From the NCBI RefSeq assembly GCF_015351475.1, contig NZ_JADKPR010000004.1, positions 164,500 to 228,499 of the forward strand: a stretch of DNA of 64,000 nt, written 5' to 3'. Below the pieces are notes generated by a model. That model searched no databases. It saw nothing but the letters and a program-made list of their open reading frames with translations, and was not told the origin of the DNA. Each line of letters starts with the position of its first letter. Position 1 is the stretch's first letter. The stretch comes from Flavobacterium sp. HJJ. GTDB lineage: Bacteria > Bacteroidota > Bacteroidia > Flavobacteriales > Flavobacteriaceae. Shown here piece after piece: positions 29,637 through 38,315 of this stretch. The translations under genes and the position numbers were made by a program.

Positions 29637-30929
29637 CTAAGAATTCATCAAACTTTCGATTTCCTCTGCTTCAATCGGGATGTTTCTCATCAAGTTGAAA
29701 GGCTCTCCTTTTTCCTGAACCACGACATCATCTTCCAAACGGATTCCGAAGCCTTCTGCCGGAATGTAAATTCCTGGTTCAACCGTAAAAACCATATTAG
29801 CTTTCATTGGTTCGTGCAACAGTCCGTAATCATGCGTATCTAAGCCCATGTGGTGCGAGGTTCCGTGCATGAAATATTTCTTGTAAGCCGGCCAATCTGG
29901 GTTTTCATTTTGCACATCAGCTTTATCAATCAATCCCAAACCAAGCAATTCCGATGTCATGATTTTACCCACTTCTACATGATATTGTTTCCAGAGTGTT
30001 CCCGGTGTGAGCATTTTGGTGGCTTCATTTTTAACTCTCAAAACCGCATTGTAAACCGCTTTCTGTCTGTCAGAATAACGTCCCGAAACTGGAATTGTAC
30101 GTGTTAAATCACTCGAATAATTGGCGTATTCGGCGGCAACGTCAAGTAATACTAAATCACCTGCTTTGCATTGCTGATTGTTTTCGATGTAATGCAGAAC
30201 ATTGGCATTATTTCCAGAAGCAATAATCGGCGTGTAGGCAAAACCCTTGGAACGGTTACGTATGAATTCGTGAATCAATTCTGCTTCAATTTCATATTCG
30301 GTTACGTTTGGTTTTACAAATGAAAGTAATCTTCTGAATCCTTTTTCGGTAATATTACAGGCATTTTGAATTAAATCTAATTCTTCCGATTCTTTTACAG
30401 AACGAATGCGCTGTAATATTGGATTACTTTTCGCAACCTGATGCGCAGGATATTTGTCTTTCCACCATTTTACAAAGCGTGCCTCACGGGTTTCCGTTTC
30501 GACCGAAGCACGGTAGTGTTCGTTGGTATTGATGTACATCGTATCGGCATAAGTCATCATTTCGTTCAGGATTTTCTCGAAATCCTGCAGCCAATAAACC
30601 GTTTTAACTCCCGAAACTTCAAAAGCGTGCTCTTTGGTTAGTTTTTCGCCCTCCCAAATAGCAATATGCTCACTGGTTTCTTTTAGGAATAAAATTTCTC
30701 TTTGGTTCTCATACGGAGCATCTGGAAAAAGCAGTAAAACGCTCTCTTCCTGATCAACTCCCGACAAATAAAATATATCGCGATGCTGTGCAAAAGGCAG
30801 GGTGCTGTCGGCAGAAACTGGATAAATATCGTTAGAATTAAATACAGCTACACTATTAGGTTTCATTGCAGACATGAATTTTGCTCTGTTTTTAATAAAA
30901 AGAGCAGAGTCAATTTGATGATATTTCAT
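29637..30929 (-). CDS. pepP: Xaa-Pro aminopeptidase (M24 family)
   Basis: 430 residues. It removes N-terminal residues before proline. An N-terminal aminopeptidase-P domain is followed by the pita-bread catalytic domain. Dimetal ligands sit in LLDVAAEYANYSSDLTRTIP, HGTSHHMGLDTHD, TVEPGIYIP and GIRLEDDVVV. No signal peptide, so it is cytoplasmic. It stands alone with its own terminator. Confidence 0.95.
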   Translation of the reverse strand: MKYHQIDSALFIKNRAKFMSAMKPNSVAVFNSNDIYPVSADSTLPFAQHRDIFYLSGVDQEESVLLLFPDAPYENQREILFLKETSEHIAIWEGEKLTKEHAFEVSGVKTVYWLQDFEKILNEMMTYADTMYINTNEHYRASVETETREARFVKWWKDKYPAHQVAKSNPILQRIRSVKESEELDLIQNACNITEKGFRRLLSFVKPNVTEYEIEAELIHEFIRNRSKGFAYTPIIASGNNANVLHYIENNQQCKAGDLVLLDVAAEYANYSSDLTRTIPVSGRYSDRQKAVYNAVLRVKNEATKMLTPGTLWKQYHVEVGKIMTSELLGLGLIDKADVQNENPDWPAYKKYFMHGTSHHMGLDTHDYGLLHEPMKANMVFTVEPGIYIPAEGFGIRLEDDVVVQEKGEPFNLMRNIPIEAEEIESLMNS

Positions 30930-31299
30930 AAGAAAATGATTTTTGGTATTTAATCTTCAAAAATAGAAACTTTTATAACGAAATTAGTTCTTTGAGTGAT
31001 TTTTTTAAGGTTTTTATAACGGACTTTTAATAATGACAATAATTTGATTGTTAATTTTTTTGAAGCAGAAAGCTTGGGTCATTTTTAGGAGATATGGTTC
31101 CCGCTGTCCGCTGCAATCTTGTGGGCTGAACCCCAGCCCACAAGGATTTTCACTTCCATCGGGGCTAAAAATCAACATTTTGCTTTTTTAGAATTTGAAA
31201 AAAAAGCAATGATTCGAGTTCGTAATCTGCCGCCAGATTTAAAGAATTTCCATCAACTAATCTGTGGTCGACTATTTTTAGAATCCAAAATATTTAATT
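30930..31299. other. Intergenic region with a dispersed hairpin element
   Basis: A 370-base gap between two minus-strand genes. It holds the dispersed hairpin copy 2 and the 5' region of pepP. No gene or RNA beyond this was recognised. Confidence 0.6.
31091..31175 (+). repeat. Dispersed hairpin element, copy 2
   Basis: The conserved boxes TTCCCGCTGTCCG..CAATCTT and AAGGATTTTCACTTCCATCGG flank a stem CTTGTGGGCTG/CAGCCCACAAG. The stem sequence is unrelated to copies 1 and 3, yet fully paired. Confidence 0.85.
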
Positions 31300-32340
31300 T
31301 TATAAGCCGATTGCTTTTTTCTGTTCACTGCTTTGAATGGAAGCCTCGATAATCTGCATTACACGTGTGCCGTCCTGCGCTGTGACAGGTTCGAACGAAT
31401 CATTTACAATCGACTGATAAACACCATCAAAATAATCATAATAATTCCCTTGAAGTGTTGGAACTTTTTTCTTAATGATTTCGCCATTAATTTCGGTATG
31501 CAAAAAGCCTTCCAGTTCCTTTGGTTCGGTTCCCCAAGTATCCAAGTTTGGTTTTTTGCCCAATTTCAATTCGTCTTCCTGCACATCACCGCGAGGTTTC
31601 AGGAACGTACCCTTTTTGCCATGAACAACATAGGCCGGATTGGCTTCTCTAACAAAAAAACCAGCTTTTAATCTCACTCTAAAATCCGAATAAAAAAGCA
31701 GAATATCAAACCAATCATCTACCAACGAATGTTCTCTCGTTATGCGGATATCGGCAAAAACACTTTTTGGAAATCCAAATAAATACAATGCCTGATCAAT
31801 GATATGCGGTCCTAAATCCTTTAGAATTCCAGCTCCAGCATTAGCAGTTTCTTTATGCACTTTGGGACTCAAAATTGGATTGTAACGATCGAAATGAAAC
31901 TCGGCTTCGACTAATTCTCCAAGAACGTCGCTCGAAACAATCTGCTGTACAGTTTTCAAATCACTGTCCCATCTGCGGTTTTGGAATACCGAAAGTTTCA
32001 TTCCTTTTTCTTTGGCTATATCTGCCAATTCCTGAGCTTCGGCAACCGTAGAGGTAAATGCTTTTTCGACAATGGCGTGTTTTCCTGCGAGTAAAACCTG
32101 TTTTGTGTAATCGAAATGAGTGCTGGTTGGCGTATTTACAATAACCAAGTCAGCATCGCTTTGAAGCACTTCTTCAAACGTGGCAAAACTTTTTACATTT
32201 GGGTAATCCAATTGAATTAATTGTTTGCTTCTTTCCCAAGAACCAAGCAACTCAAATCCTTCATGCAGTTCTAAAAATGGTGCATGGAAAACTTTTCCAG
32301 ACATCCCGTATGATAATAGTGCGGTTTTTATTTTTTGCAT
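31300..32340 (-). CDS. Gfo/Idh/MocA-family oxidoreductase
   Basis: 346 residues from ATG 32340 (MQKIKTALLSYGMSGK). An upstream start would add ten residues running into the palindromic intergenic repeat and was rejected. An N-terminal Rossmann fold with a GMSGKVFHAP loop binds NAD(P). ADLVIVNTPTSTHFDY and HAIVEKAFTSTVAEA (the lysine of the EKP-like motif) are conserved. ILKDLGPHIIDQAL carries the catalytic histidine. It should oxidise or reduce a sugar or inositol-like compound. The substrate is unknown. Confidence 0.9.
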   Translation of the reverse strand: MQKIKTALLSYGMSGKVFHAPFLELHEGFELLGSWERSKQLIQLDYPNVKSFATFEEVLQSDADLVIVNTPTSTHFDYTKQVLLAGKHAIVEKAFTSTVAEAQELADIAKEKGMKLSVFQNRRWDSDLKTVQQIVSSDVLGELVEAEFHFDRYNPILSPKVHKETANAGAGILKDLGPHIIDQALYLFGFPKSVFADIRITREHSLVDDWFDILLFYSDFRVRLKAGFFVREANPAYVVHGKKGTFLKPRGDVQEDELKLGKKPNLDTWGTEPKELEGFLHTEINGEIIKKKVPTLQGNYYDYFDGVYQSIVNDSFEPVTAQDGTRVMQIIEASIQSSEQKKAIGL

Positions 32341-32363
32341 ATATTTTATTATTAGTTTGCAAT

Positions 32364-32437
32364 CCTGCAAGGTTTCGAAAACCTTGTAGGTGTACTTTTA
32401 AATTTTAATACCTACAAGGTTTTGGAAACCTTGCAGG
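32364..32437. repeat. 28-bp near-perfect palindromic element (CCTGCAAGG type)
   Basis: Arms 32364-32391 and 32410-32437 are reverse complements with one mismatch around an 18-base loop. Each arm is itself nearly palindromic (AAGGTTTCGAAAACCTT and AAGGTTTTGGAAACCTT). It sits between two minus-strand oxidoreductase genes and may terminate transcription or be a mobile REP-like unit. Confidence 0.8.
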
Positions 32438-32445
32438 AAAATCAC

Positions 32446-33516
32446 TTATTGCTTTTTTGCTCGTTCGTATTGTTTCGGCCATTGAACATCAACTCCTAAT
32501 TCACGGGCAAAATCCAAGCCCATATTTGGGTTTCTTAATGACTCTCTGGCAAACAAAACTAAATCTGCTTTACCGCTTGCTACAATATCTTCAGCCTGTT
32601 GCGAAGTAGTAATCAAACCAACGGCTCCTGTCATTATTTTGGATTCCTTTTTTATTTGCTCGGCAAAAGGAACTTGGTAACTTGGTTCTAAAATAATCTG
32701 CTGATGCGACACCAATCCGCCTGAAGATACATCTATTAAATCAACTCCTCTTTCTTTTAAGATTTTGGATAATTCAATAGATTCTTCGACATTCCATCCG
32801 CCTTCAGCCCAATCGCTAGCGGAGATTCGTACAAGTAATGGTAATTCTTTCGGCCATTCTGATTGTACTGCTTTGAGAATTTCTAGTGTAAATCGGATTC
32901 GGTTTTCAAAACTGCCTCCGTATTCATCAGTTCTTGTATTTGTTAAAGGAGACAAAAACTGGTGCAGTAAATAACCGTGTGCTCCATGAATTTCCAATAC
33001 TTGATAACCTGCAACAACTGCTCTTCGGGTTGCCAGTTTGAAATCGGTGATTACTTTTTGAATGCCTTCTTTGTCCAAGGCTGTAGGAGCCGGCACATTG
33101 TCATGATAACCAATAGCACTTGGAGCAAAAGTTTCCCACCCGCCTTGATTTTGAGCTAGTTTTTTATTACCGTACCAAGGTGATGAAACACTGGCTTTTC
33201 GGCCGGCATGAGCGAGTTGAATTCCAGGAACGGAGTCCTGACTGATAATAAATTTGGTAATTTTTTTTAGCTTTTTGATGTGGTCATCGCTCCATAAACC
33301 CAAATCGGAGGGAGAAATTCTGGCTTCGGGAGAAACGGCTGTCGCTTCCTGAATGATTAAACCCGCACCTCCTGTGGCACGGCTTCCAAGATGCACTAAG
33401 TGCCAATTGTTGGCAAAACCCTCATCGGCGGAATACTGGCACATTGGGGAAATTGCTATTCTATTTTTGAGCGTGATACTCTTTATTTGCAGTGGAGAAA
33501 ATAATTGTGATGCCAT
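32446..33516 (-). CDS. NADH:flavin oxidoreductase, old yellow enzyme (YqjM-like)
   Basis: 356 residues. An FMN-binding TIM barrel that reduces activated C=C bonds with NAD(P)H. The N-terminal RIAISPMCQYSADEGFANNWH segment (CQYSADEG core) has the cysteine typical of YqjM/thermophilic-like OYEs. EIHGAHGYLLHQFLSP and RTDEYGGSFENR are family signatures and AHAGRKAS includes an active-site histidine. The gene is monocistronic or follows the Gfo/Idh gene only through the palindrome. The physiological substrate is unknown. Confidence 0.92.
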   Translation of the reverse strand: MASQLFSPLQIKSITLKNRIAISPMCQYSADEGFANNWHLVHLGSRATGGAGLIIQEATAVSPEARISPSDLGLWSDDHIKKLKKITKFIISQDSVPGIQLAHAGRKASVSSPWYGNKKLAQNQGGWETFAPSAIGYHDNVPAPTALDKEGIQKVITDFKLATRRAVVAGYQVLEIHGAHGYLLHQFLSPLTNTRTDEYGGSFENRIRFTLEILKAVQSEWPKELPLLVRISASDWAEGGWNVEESIELSKILKERGVDLIDVSSGGLVSHQQIILEPSYQVPFAEQIKKESKIMTGAVGLITTSQQAEDIVASGKADLVLFARESLRNPNMGLDFARELGVDVQWPKQYERAKKQ

Positions 33517-33594
33517 AAATGAAATTATAGTTAGTACTTAAACCTGAATTTGATTGTAATTGTAGATACTGGCAAAAAGGCAGTATGTTTATCT

Positions 33595-33680
33595 TTAGCC
33601 CCGATCGAAGTGGAAATCCTTTTTATTTTTTCTTTAAAAATAAAAAGATTGTAACGAAGAGCGGGAACCATTATTCCTAA
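33595..33680 (-). repeat. Dispersed hairpin element, copy 3 (inverted)
   Basis: Read on the minus strand: TTCCCGCTCTTCG..CAATCTT, then a stem of TTTTTATTTTT and AAAAATAAAAA, then AGGATTTCCACTTCGATCGG. Opposite orientation to copies 1 and 2. Confidence 0.8.
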
Positions 33681-33833
33681 AATGCCAAATCTTTCAGCTC
33701 CTAAAAAAATATAAGAGTCCAGTTGTAACAAAGTTATTGCACTAACGCCAAATTAAAAATGAAAAATACATTAATTAACAAAGTTTTAAAGCGATACCAA
33801 AAAATATTGCGTAATTAATAAAATAGAAAACAG

Positions 33834-33841
33834 TACTTTTG
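33834..33841 (+). promoter_or_regulatory. Candidate rseP -7 box
   Basis: TACTTTTG matches TAnnTTTG. A TTG lies 24 bases upstream, one base longer than the usual spacing. The rseP ATG is 30 bases downstream. Confidence 0.45.
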
Positions 33842-33870
33842 TCCGTCATTAAAGAACCGAAAATTAAAAA

Positions 33871-35208
33871 ATGGAAATAGTTATCAAGCTTTCTCAATTT
33901 TTATTGAGCTTATCATTACTTATTATACTTCACGAATTAGGGCATTTCCTTCCCGCCAAAGCATTCAAAACCAGAGTTGAAAAATTTTATTTATTTTTTG
34001 ACGTAAAATATTCACTGTTTAAAAAGAAAATTGGTGAAACCGAATACGGAATCGGATGGCTGCCTCTTGGTGGTTACGTGAAAATATCGGGAATGATTGA
34101 CGAAAGCATGGACAAAGAACAAATGGCCCTGCCTGCACAGCCTTGGGAATTTCGTTCTAAACCGGCTTGGCAGCGTTTGATTATTATGCTGGGCGGGGTA
34201 ACAGTAAACTTTATACTGGCTTTCATTATATATATAGGTATGGCTTTTGTTTATGGGGATTCCTACATTGCGAATGCTGATATGAAAGACGGTCTTTTGA
34301 TAGAAAATAAAGCCTTGATAAATGCAGGATTTAAAACTGGGGATAAAGTTGTTGCTGTTGACGGTGAAAAAATTCTAAAGTTTGACAGCGATATGCCTAT
34401 GAAAGTCTTGACTGCAAAACAAGTTTTGATTGAAAGAAACGGTGCAGAGCAAACGATAAAAATGCCAATCGATTTGGTAGATAAATTATCGAAAGAAGAA
34501 AAAGGATCATTGTTTTCTATTAGAATGCCATTTGTTATTTCGGATGTTTCATCATCACAAAATAAACAATTGAAGGAAAAAGACATTATGCAGACATTAA
34601 ATGGCAAACCAGCCAGATATTATGATGAGGTCACTTCAATTTTAAAGGAAAATAAAGGAAAAACACTATCAGCAACGGTTTTACGAGACAATAAAGTAGT
34701 TCCAATTGAGGTGAAGGTTACCAAGGAAGGTAAACTGGGCGTTATGCTAAATCTTGATTTGGATTCTCTAAAAAAATTAGGTCTATTTAAAGTTACTAAA
34801 ATAGAATACAGCTTTGCTGAATCAATTCCTGCAGGATTGAAAAGAGGAAAAGATCAATTCTTAGGATATGGGAAACAATTAAAAATGATGTTCAATCCAG
34901 AAACCAAAGCTTATAAACAAGTAGGCGGTTTTCATGCTATTTACAAAGCTTTTCCAGACACATGGAGTTGGGAAATTTTCTGGAAATTAACAGCATTTTT
35001 ATCAATTGCCCTTGGTGTAATGAACTTATTGCCTATTCCTGCGCTTGATGGCGGTCATGTAATGTTTTTATTGTTTGAAATCGTAAGCGGTAAAAAACCA
35101 AGCGACAAATTCCTTGAAAATGCCCAAATGGTTGGTTTTGTACTTCTTATCTCATTGCTTTTGTTTGCTAATGGGAATGATATTTACAAGGCAATCGCAG
35201 GCAAATAA
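33871..35208 (+). CDS. rseP: RIP metalloprotease RseP (site-2 protease)
   Basis: 445 residues, inner-membrane zinc protease. Zinc motif HELGH at residues 21-25 in the first transmembrane helix. A later helix carries LPIPALDGGHVMF (about 388-400), whose aspartate is the third ligand. Two PDZ-like regions lie between (about 130-310). It performs intramembrane cleavage, for example of anti-sigma factors and signal-peptide remnants. No dxr or bamA neighbour is present, unlike in proteobacteria. Twin tRNA-Asn genes follow. Confidence 0.95.
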   Translation: MEIVIKLSQFLLSLSLLIILHELGHFLPAKAFKTRVEKFYLFFDVKYSLFKKKIGETEYGIGWLPLGGYVKISGMIDESMDKEQMALPAQPWEFRSKPAWQRLIIMLGGVTVNFILAFIIYIGMAFVYGDSYIANADMKDGLLIENKALINAGFKTGDKVVAVDGEKILKFDSDMPMKVLTAKQVLIERNGAEQTIKMPIDLVDKLSKEEKGSLFSIRMPFVISDVSSSQNKQLKEKDIMQTLNGKPARYYDEVTSILKENKGKTLSATVLRDNKVVPIEVKVTKEGKLGVMLNLDLDSLKKLGLFKVTKIEYSFAESIPAGLKRGKDQFLGYGKQLKMMFNPETKAYKQVGGFHAIYKAFPDTWSWEIFWKLTAFLSIALGVMNLLPIPALDGGHVMFLLFEIVSGKKPSDKFLENAQMVGFVLLISLLLFANGNDIYKAIAGK

Positions 35209-35237
35209 AAATATTTAAAAAAAGAGTGAAAATATTT

Positions 35238-35266
35238 TTGGAGAATTAAAAATTCGACTATATTTG
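35238..35266 (+). promoter_or_regulatory. tRNA-Asn promoter
   Basis: TTG at 35238-35240, 18 bases, TATATTTG at 35259-35266. Full consensus match, 24 bases before the first tRNA. Confidence 0.75.
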
Positions 35267-35290
35267 CACTCGCTAAAAAGAGCAACAACT

Positions 35291-35364
35291 TCCTCCTTAG
35301 CTCAGTTGGTTAGAGCATCTGACTGTTAATCAGAGGGTCCTTGGTTCGAGCCCAAGAGGGGGAG
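35291..35364 (+). tRNA. tRNA-Asn (GTT), copy 1
   Basis: 74 nt. The acceptor arms TCCTCCT/AGGGGGA pair with one T-G wobble. The anticodon loop CTGTTAA gives GTT (35325-35327). The T arm is CTTGG-TTCGAGC-CCAAG. CCA is not encoded. Transcribed with copy 2 from the promoter upstream. Confidence 0.96.
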
Positions 35365-35403
35365 CAAACTTTTTTTAGCAAACATACATACCTTTAAGGT
35401 AAT

Positions 35404-35477
35404 TCCTCCTTAGCTCAGTTGGTTAGAGCATCTGACTGTTAATCAGAGGGTCCTTGGTTCGAGCCCAAGAGGGGGAG
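35404..35477 (+). tRNA. tRNA-Asn (GTT), copy 2
   Basis: Identical in sequence to copy 1, 39 bases downstream. A terminator follows directly. Confidence 0.96.
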
Positions 35478-35479
35478 CA

Positions 35480-35514
35480 AAAAAGACTATCAGCAATGAT
35501 GGTCTTTTTTTGTT
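35480..35514 (+). terminator. Terminator of the tRNA-Asn operon
   Basis: AAAAAGACTATCA and TGATGGTCTTTTTTT pair with one T-G wobble around GCAA, followed by T residues. Confidence 0.85.
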
Positions 35515-36113
35515 TAAACGCTAAAGAACAAAAATACATCGGATCAGGAGCAAAAGTTGGGGATTAGGCAAAAATAAGATCAAGAACAAAAGTTATGCTA
35601 TTTATCAAGAAGCACTTTTATCACAGACAAGCATGCATCCAAATCTTTATTTATTTCCTTACTCCAAAAACGAAGTACTGTCCATACGTTTTCTGTGAAG
35701 AATTTGCTAACTTATAAATCTAGTTCCGCATTGCAGTCAATCTTCTTATACCAAAACTCAGCAAGATGGAACAGTAAAAATTCAACATTATAACATACAA
35801 GTAAATAATATACTTCCTGTTTCATTTCTCTTGTTTCCTTGTAAAAACATTAGTCCCAAAGATATATTCCATTCGTTTATTAAAACAAAAGATCTTCTGG
35901 TTTCCAAAACTTTATAATGCGAATTCTAAAAAAAATGCAATCAAAAAAATTAGAATTATTAAAAAAAAACAGCTTAAAACACAAAATAACATAAATTAAA
36001 AAATAATCACACAAATATCATTTTTACTAATAATAATTTAATAACTTAGACCAAAGACTAGGCAAAATAGACCCTTTTACACGAAATTGTTAATTATTTA
36101 ATACTAGGGAAAC
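35515..36113. other. ~600-base gene-free stretch before the ATP-grasp operon
   Basis: No convincing ORF, RNA or repeat was found. A 55-codon open stretch (about 35740-35920) lacks a start and looks accidental. A -7 box in front of 36114 is not clear. The length could reflect a long leader or a decayed gene. Confidence 0.5.
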
Positions 36114-37550
36114 ATGATGAAACTGATGCCGCAATTAAACCCAAAAGGCTGGGACGAAATGTTCTCTAATGAAGGAGTAAGAAATTCTTATACTCAAGTA
36201 CTGCATACTCTGCAAAACTTAAGCCAGGAAAATTTAAATGACAAACAGCTGCAAGCTTCAGATTTATTCATGAACCAAGGGATAACATTTACTGTTTACA
36301 GTGATGACAACCAAGGAATAGAACGAATTTTTCCCTTTGACATTATTCCCAGAATCATCACAAAAACGGAATGGAGCGAAGTAGAAGCAGGAATCAAACA
36401 GCGGTTAAAAGCACTTAATTTATTTTTGGAAGATGTTTATAACGGACAGCATATTATAAAAGCAGGAGTAATTCCCGCTTCATTAGTTGCCTCGTGCCCA
36501 CATTATATACAAGAAGTTCACGGAATAAAAGTGCCTCATAACATACACGTCCATATCGCTGGAATCGACTTAATACGCGGTGCCAAAGGAGAATTCTATG
36601 TTCTGGAAGACAATCTCAGATGCCCAAGCGGTGTAAGCTATATGCTGGAAAATAGAGAAATTACAAAACGTATTTTCCCTGACATGCTTGCAACCAATAA
36701 AGTAAGCACTGTTGGAAACTATCCAAATATTTTCCACAACATATTGATTTCGCTTTCACCCCGAAATGTATCTAAACCCAATGTGGTGCTGCTTACGCCT
36801 GGCGTTTATAATTCGGCATACTATGAACATACTTTTCTGGCAAGACAAATGGGAATTCCGCTTGTAGAAGGAAGGGATCTAGTGGTTAATAATAACAAAG
36901 TCTATATGAAAACCACTTCGGGCTTACAGCAGGTGGATGTGATTTACAGACGTCTGGATGATGATTATCTCGATCCATTGGTTTTTAAACCCGAAAGTAC
37001 ACTGGGAGTCCCAGGACTAATCAGCGCCTATCGTCACGGAAATGTAGCTCTGGTAAATGCTGTAGGCAATGGTGTTGCCGATGACAAGGCTGTCTATGCT
37101 TATGTTCCGGATATGATAAAATATTATCTCAACGAAGAACCCATTCTTAAAAATGTTCCAACATACCAAATGGAAAACCCAGAAGAAAGAGAACTAGTAT
37201 TTGCCGACATGGAAAATATGGTAATCAAAGAAACCAATGGAAGCGGCGGATACGGAATGATTATGGGAAACAAAGCAACACAAGAAGAACTTGAAAATGG
37301 AAAAACTGCCATTCTTGCAAACCCTAGAAATTTTATAGCACAACCTATTATTCAGCTTAGCACTGTCCCATGTTTAATCGACGGCCAATTGAAATTACGC
37401 CATGTTGATTTAAGACCTTACGCTTTATGCGGACCCAATGGAGTGGAAATTGTACCTGGAGGCCTTACTCGAGTCGCACTAACCGAAGGTTCATTGGTGG
37501 TAAATTCTTCGCAGGGAGGAGGGAGTAAAGACACTTGGATCATAAAGTAA
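36114..37550 (+). CDS. Circularly permuted ATP-grasp protein (type 2)
   Basis: 478 residues. The family (DUF404/DUF407 type) is recognised by NLRCPSGVSYMLENR, VYRRLDDDYLDP-like VIYRRLDDDYLDPLVF (about residues 280-295), NAVGNGVADDKAVYAYVP, the ATP-binding VIKETNGSGGYGM (about 370-382) and the C-terminal RHVDLRPYALCG. Iyer and Aravind-type analyses predict such proteins form amide or peptide bonds with alpha-E and transglutaminase partners, as seen here downstream. No substrate is established. It starts an operon on the plus strand. It lacks a signal peptide. Confidence 0.92.
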   Translation: MMKLMPQLNPKGWDEMFSNEGVRNSYTQVLHTLQNLSQENLNDKQLQASDLFMNQGITFTVYSDDNQGIERIFPFDIIPRIITKTEWSEVEAGIKQRLKALNLFLEDVYNGQHIIKAGVIPASLVASCPHYIQEVHGIKVPHNIHVHIAGIDLIRGAKGEFYVLEDNLRCPSGVSYMLENREITKRIFPDMLATNKVSTVGNYPNIFHNILISLSPRNVSKPNVVLLTPGVYNSAYYEHTFLARQMGIPLVEGRDLVVNNNKVYMKTTSGLQQVDVIYRRLDDDYLDPLVFKPESTLGVPGLISAYRHGNVALVNAVGNGVADDKAVYAYVPDMIKYYLNEEPILKNVPTYQMENPEERELVFADMENMVIKETNGSGGYGMIMGNKATQEELENGKTAILANPRNFIAQPIIQLSTVPCLIDGQLKLRHVDLRPYALCGPNGVEIVPGGLTRVALTEGSLVVNSSQGGGSKDTWIIK

Positions 37551-37580
37551 TTTCGTTTTAATTTTTTAAAATGAATCAAA

Positions 37581-37955
37581 ATGGAAAAGAATACAACAAA
37601 CACAGAAAAAAAAGACAAAACAATGTTTGCCTTTTTACCAGAGATGGTTATTGAACATATAAATCATCCTGAACCAAAAAAAATTAAAGTCATCACTAAT
37701 GATGTAAAAGATGATGAAACCTCAAATGCAACATTATCACAAAATATAGTTTTTGATCCTCTTGCAGATCCTTTTGACGGAATAAATATAGAAATAGAAC
37801 CACGCAAAAAAAAAGCAAAAAAAATAAAAAAGCAGAAAATAAAGTTTACTGAAACGGTAACTGTACCAAAATTGGAAACTATCACAACCAACACTTCAGA
37901 AAATAAAATCATAGAATTTGTAAAGAAAATCAAATGCAGCTTTTTTAATTTTTAA
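37581..37955 (+). CDS. Small lysine-rich protein in the ATP-grasp operon
   Basis: 124 residues with no recognised domain. An acidic middle (DPLADPFDG, EIEP) is followed by a strongly basic run of lysines and arginines (about 82-97), and the end KKIKCSFFNF carries the only cysteine. It lies 30 bases after the ATP-grasp gene and 58 before a 58-residue ORF. It could be a substrate, a scaffold or a non-conserved filler. Function unknown. Confidence 0.5.
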   Translation: MEKNTTNTEKKDKTMFAFLPEMVIEHINHPEPKKIKVITNDVKDDETSNATLSQNIVFDPLADPFDGINIEIEPRKKKAKKIKKQKIKFTETVTVPKLETITTNTSENKIIEFVKKIKCSFFNF

Positions 37956-38013
37956 ACAGCAATAAACCAAAACAGTATTTCAATATAAATTATAACCAAT
38001 AAATTTTTTATCT

Positions 38014-38190
38014 ATGAAAACAATTATGACAAGCGGAGCTACAAACGGGATGTTTTTACTCAACACAGAAACCTCAATCATTTCAAATCATTCGATGAAA
38101 AAAGAAATAACAGTTAAAATGGAATCGAATAATCCAATTATAGAATCCATTATCGAAACTATAGTCGAACCGATTATATACAAATGCTAA
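38014..38190 (+). CDS. 58-residue small ORF in the ATP-grasp operon
   Basis: ATG 38014 to TAA 38190. It starts MKTIMTSGATNGMFL, has an isoleucine-rich repeat-like middle (IIESIIETIVEPII) and ends in YKC. It is neither a signal peptide nor a membrane helix. A position inside a conserved peptide-modification type operon makes it a possible precursor peptide, but coding is not proven. Confidence 0.4.
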   Translation: MKTIMTSGATNGMFLLNTETSIISNHSMKKEITVKMESNNPIIESIIETIVEPIIYKC

Positions 38191-38213
38191 AACAAAGGAT
38201 TGGTTTTAGCTTA

Positions 38214-38255
38214 ATTTTCTTCTGATGAATCTAGTTTGAAACATCAGAAGAAAAT
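38214..38255 (+). promoter_or_regulatory. Perfect 14-bp hairpin inside the operon
   Basis: ATTTTCTTCTGATG (38214-38227) and CATCAGAAGAAAAT (38242-38255) around a 14-base loop, between the small ORF and the alpha-E gene. No T-run follows on the plus strand, so it is more likely an mRNA-processing or stability element than a terminator. Confidence 0.6.
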
Positions 38256-38315
38256 ACAATCATACGATTTCTAAAAATCTAACGCAATTTATCCCAATTT
38301 TAAAAATCGATTCTA

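Larger units (their letters stand above)
33517..33870. other. Divergent intergenic region: hairpin copy 3 and the rseP promoter
   Basis: A 354-base gap between the OYE (minus) and rseP (plus). It contains the dispersed hairpin copy 3 and a TACTTTTG box in front of rseP. Nothing else was recognised. Confidence 0.6.

Noticed and set aside
35740..35920. Open frame of about 55 codons in the gene-free stretch
   Set aside because: No start codon, no recognisable family and no coding-like composition.
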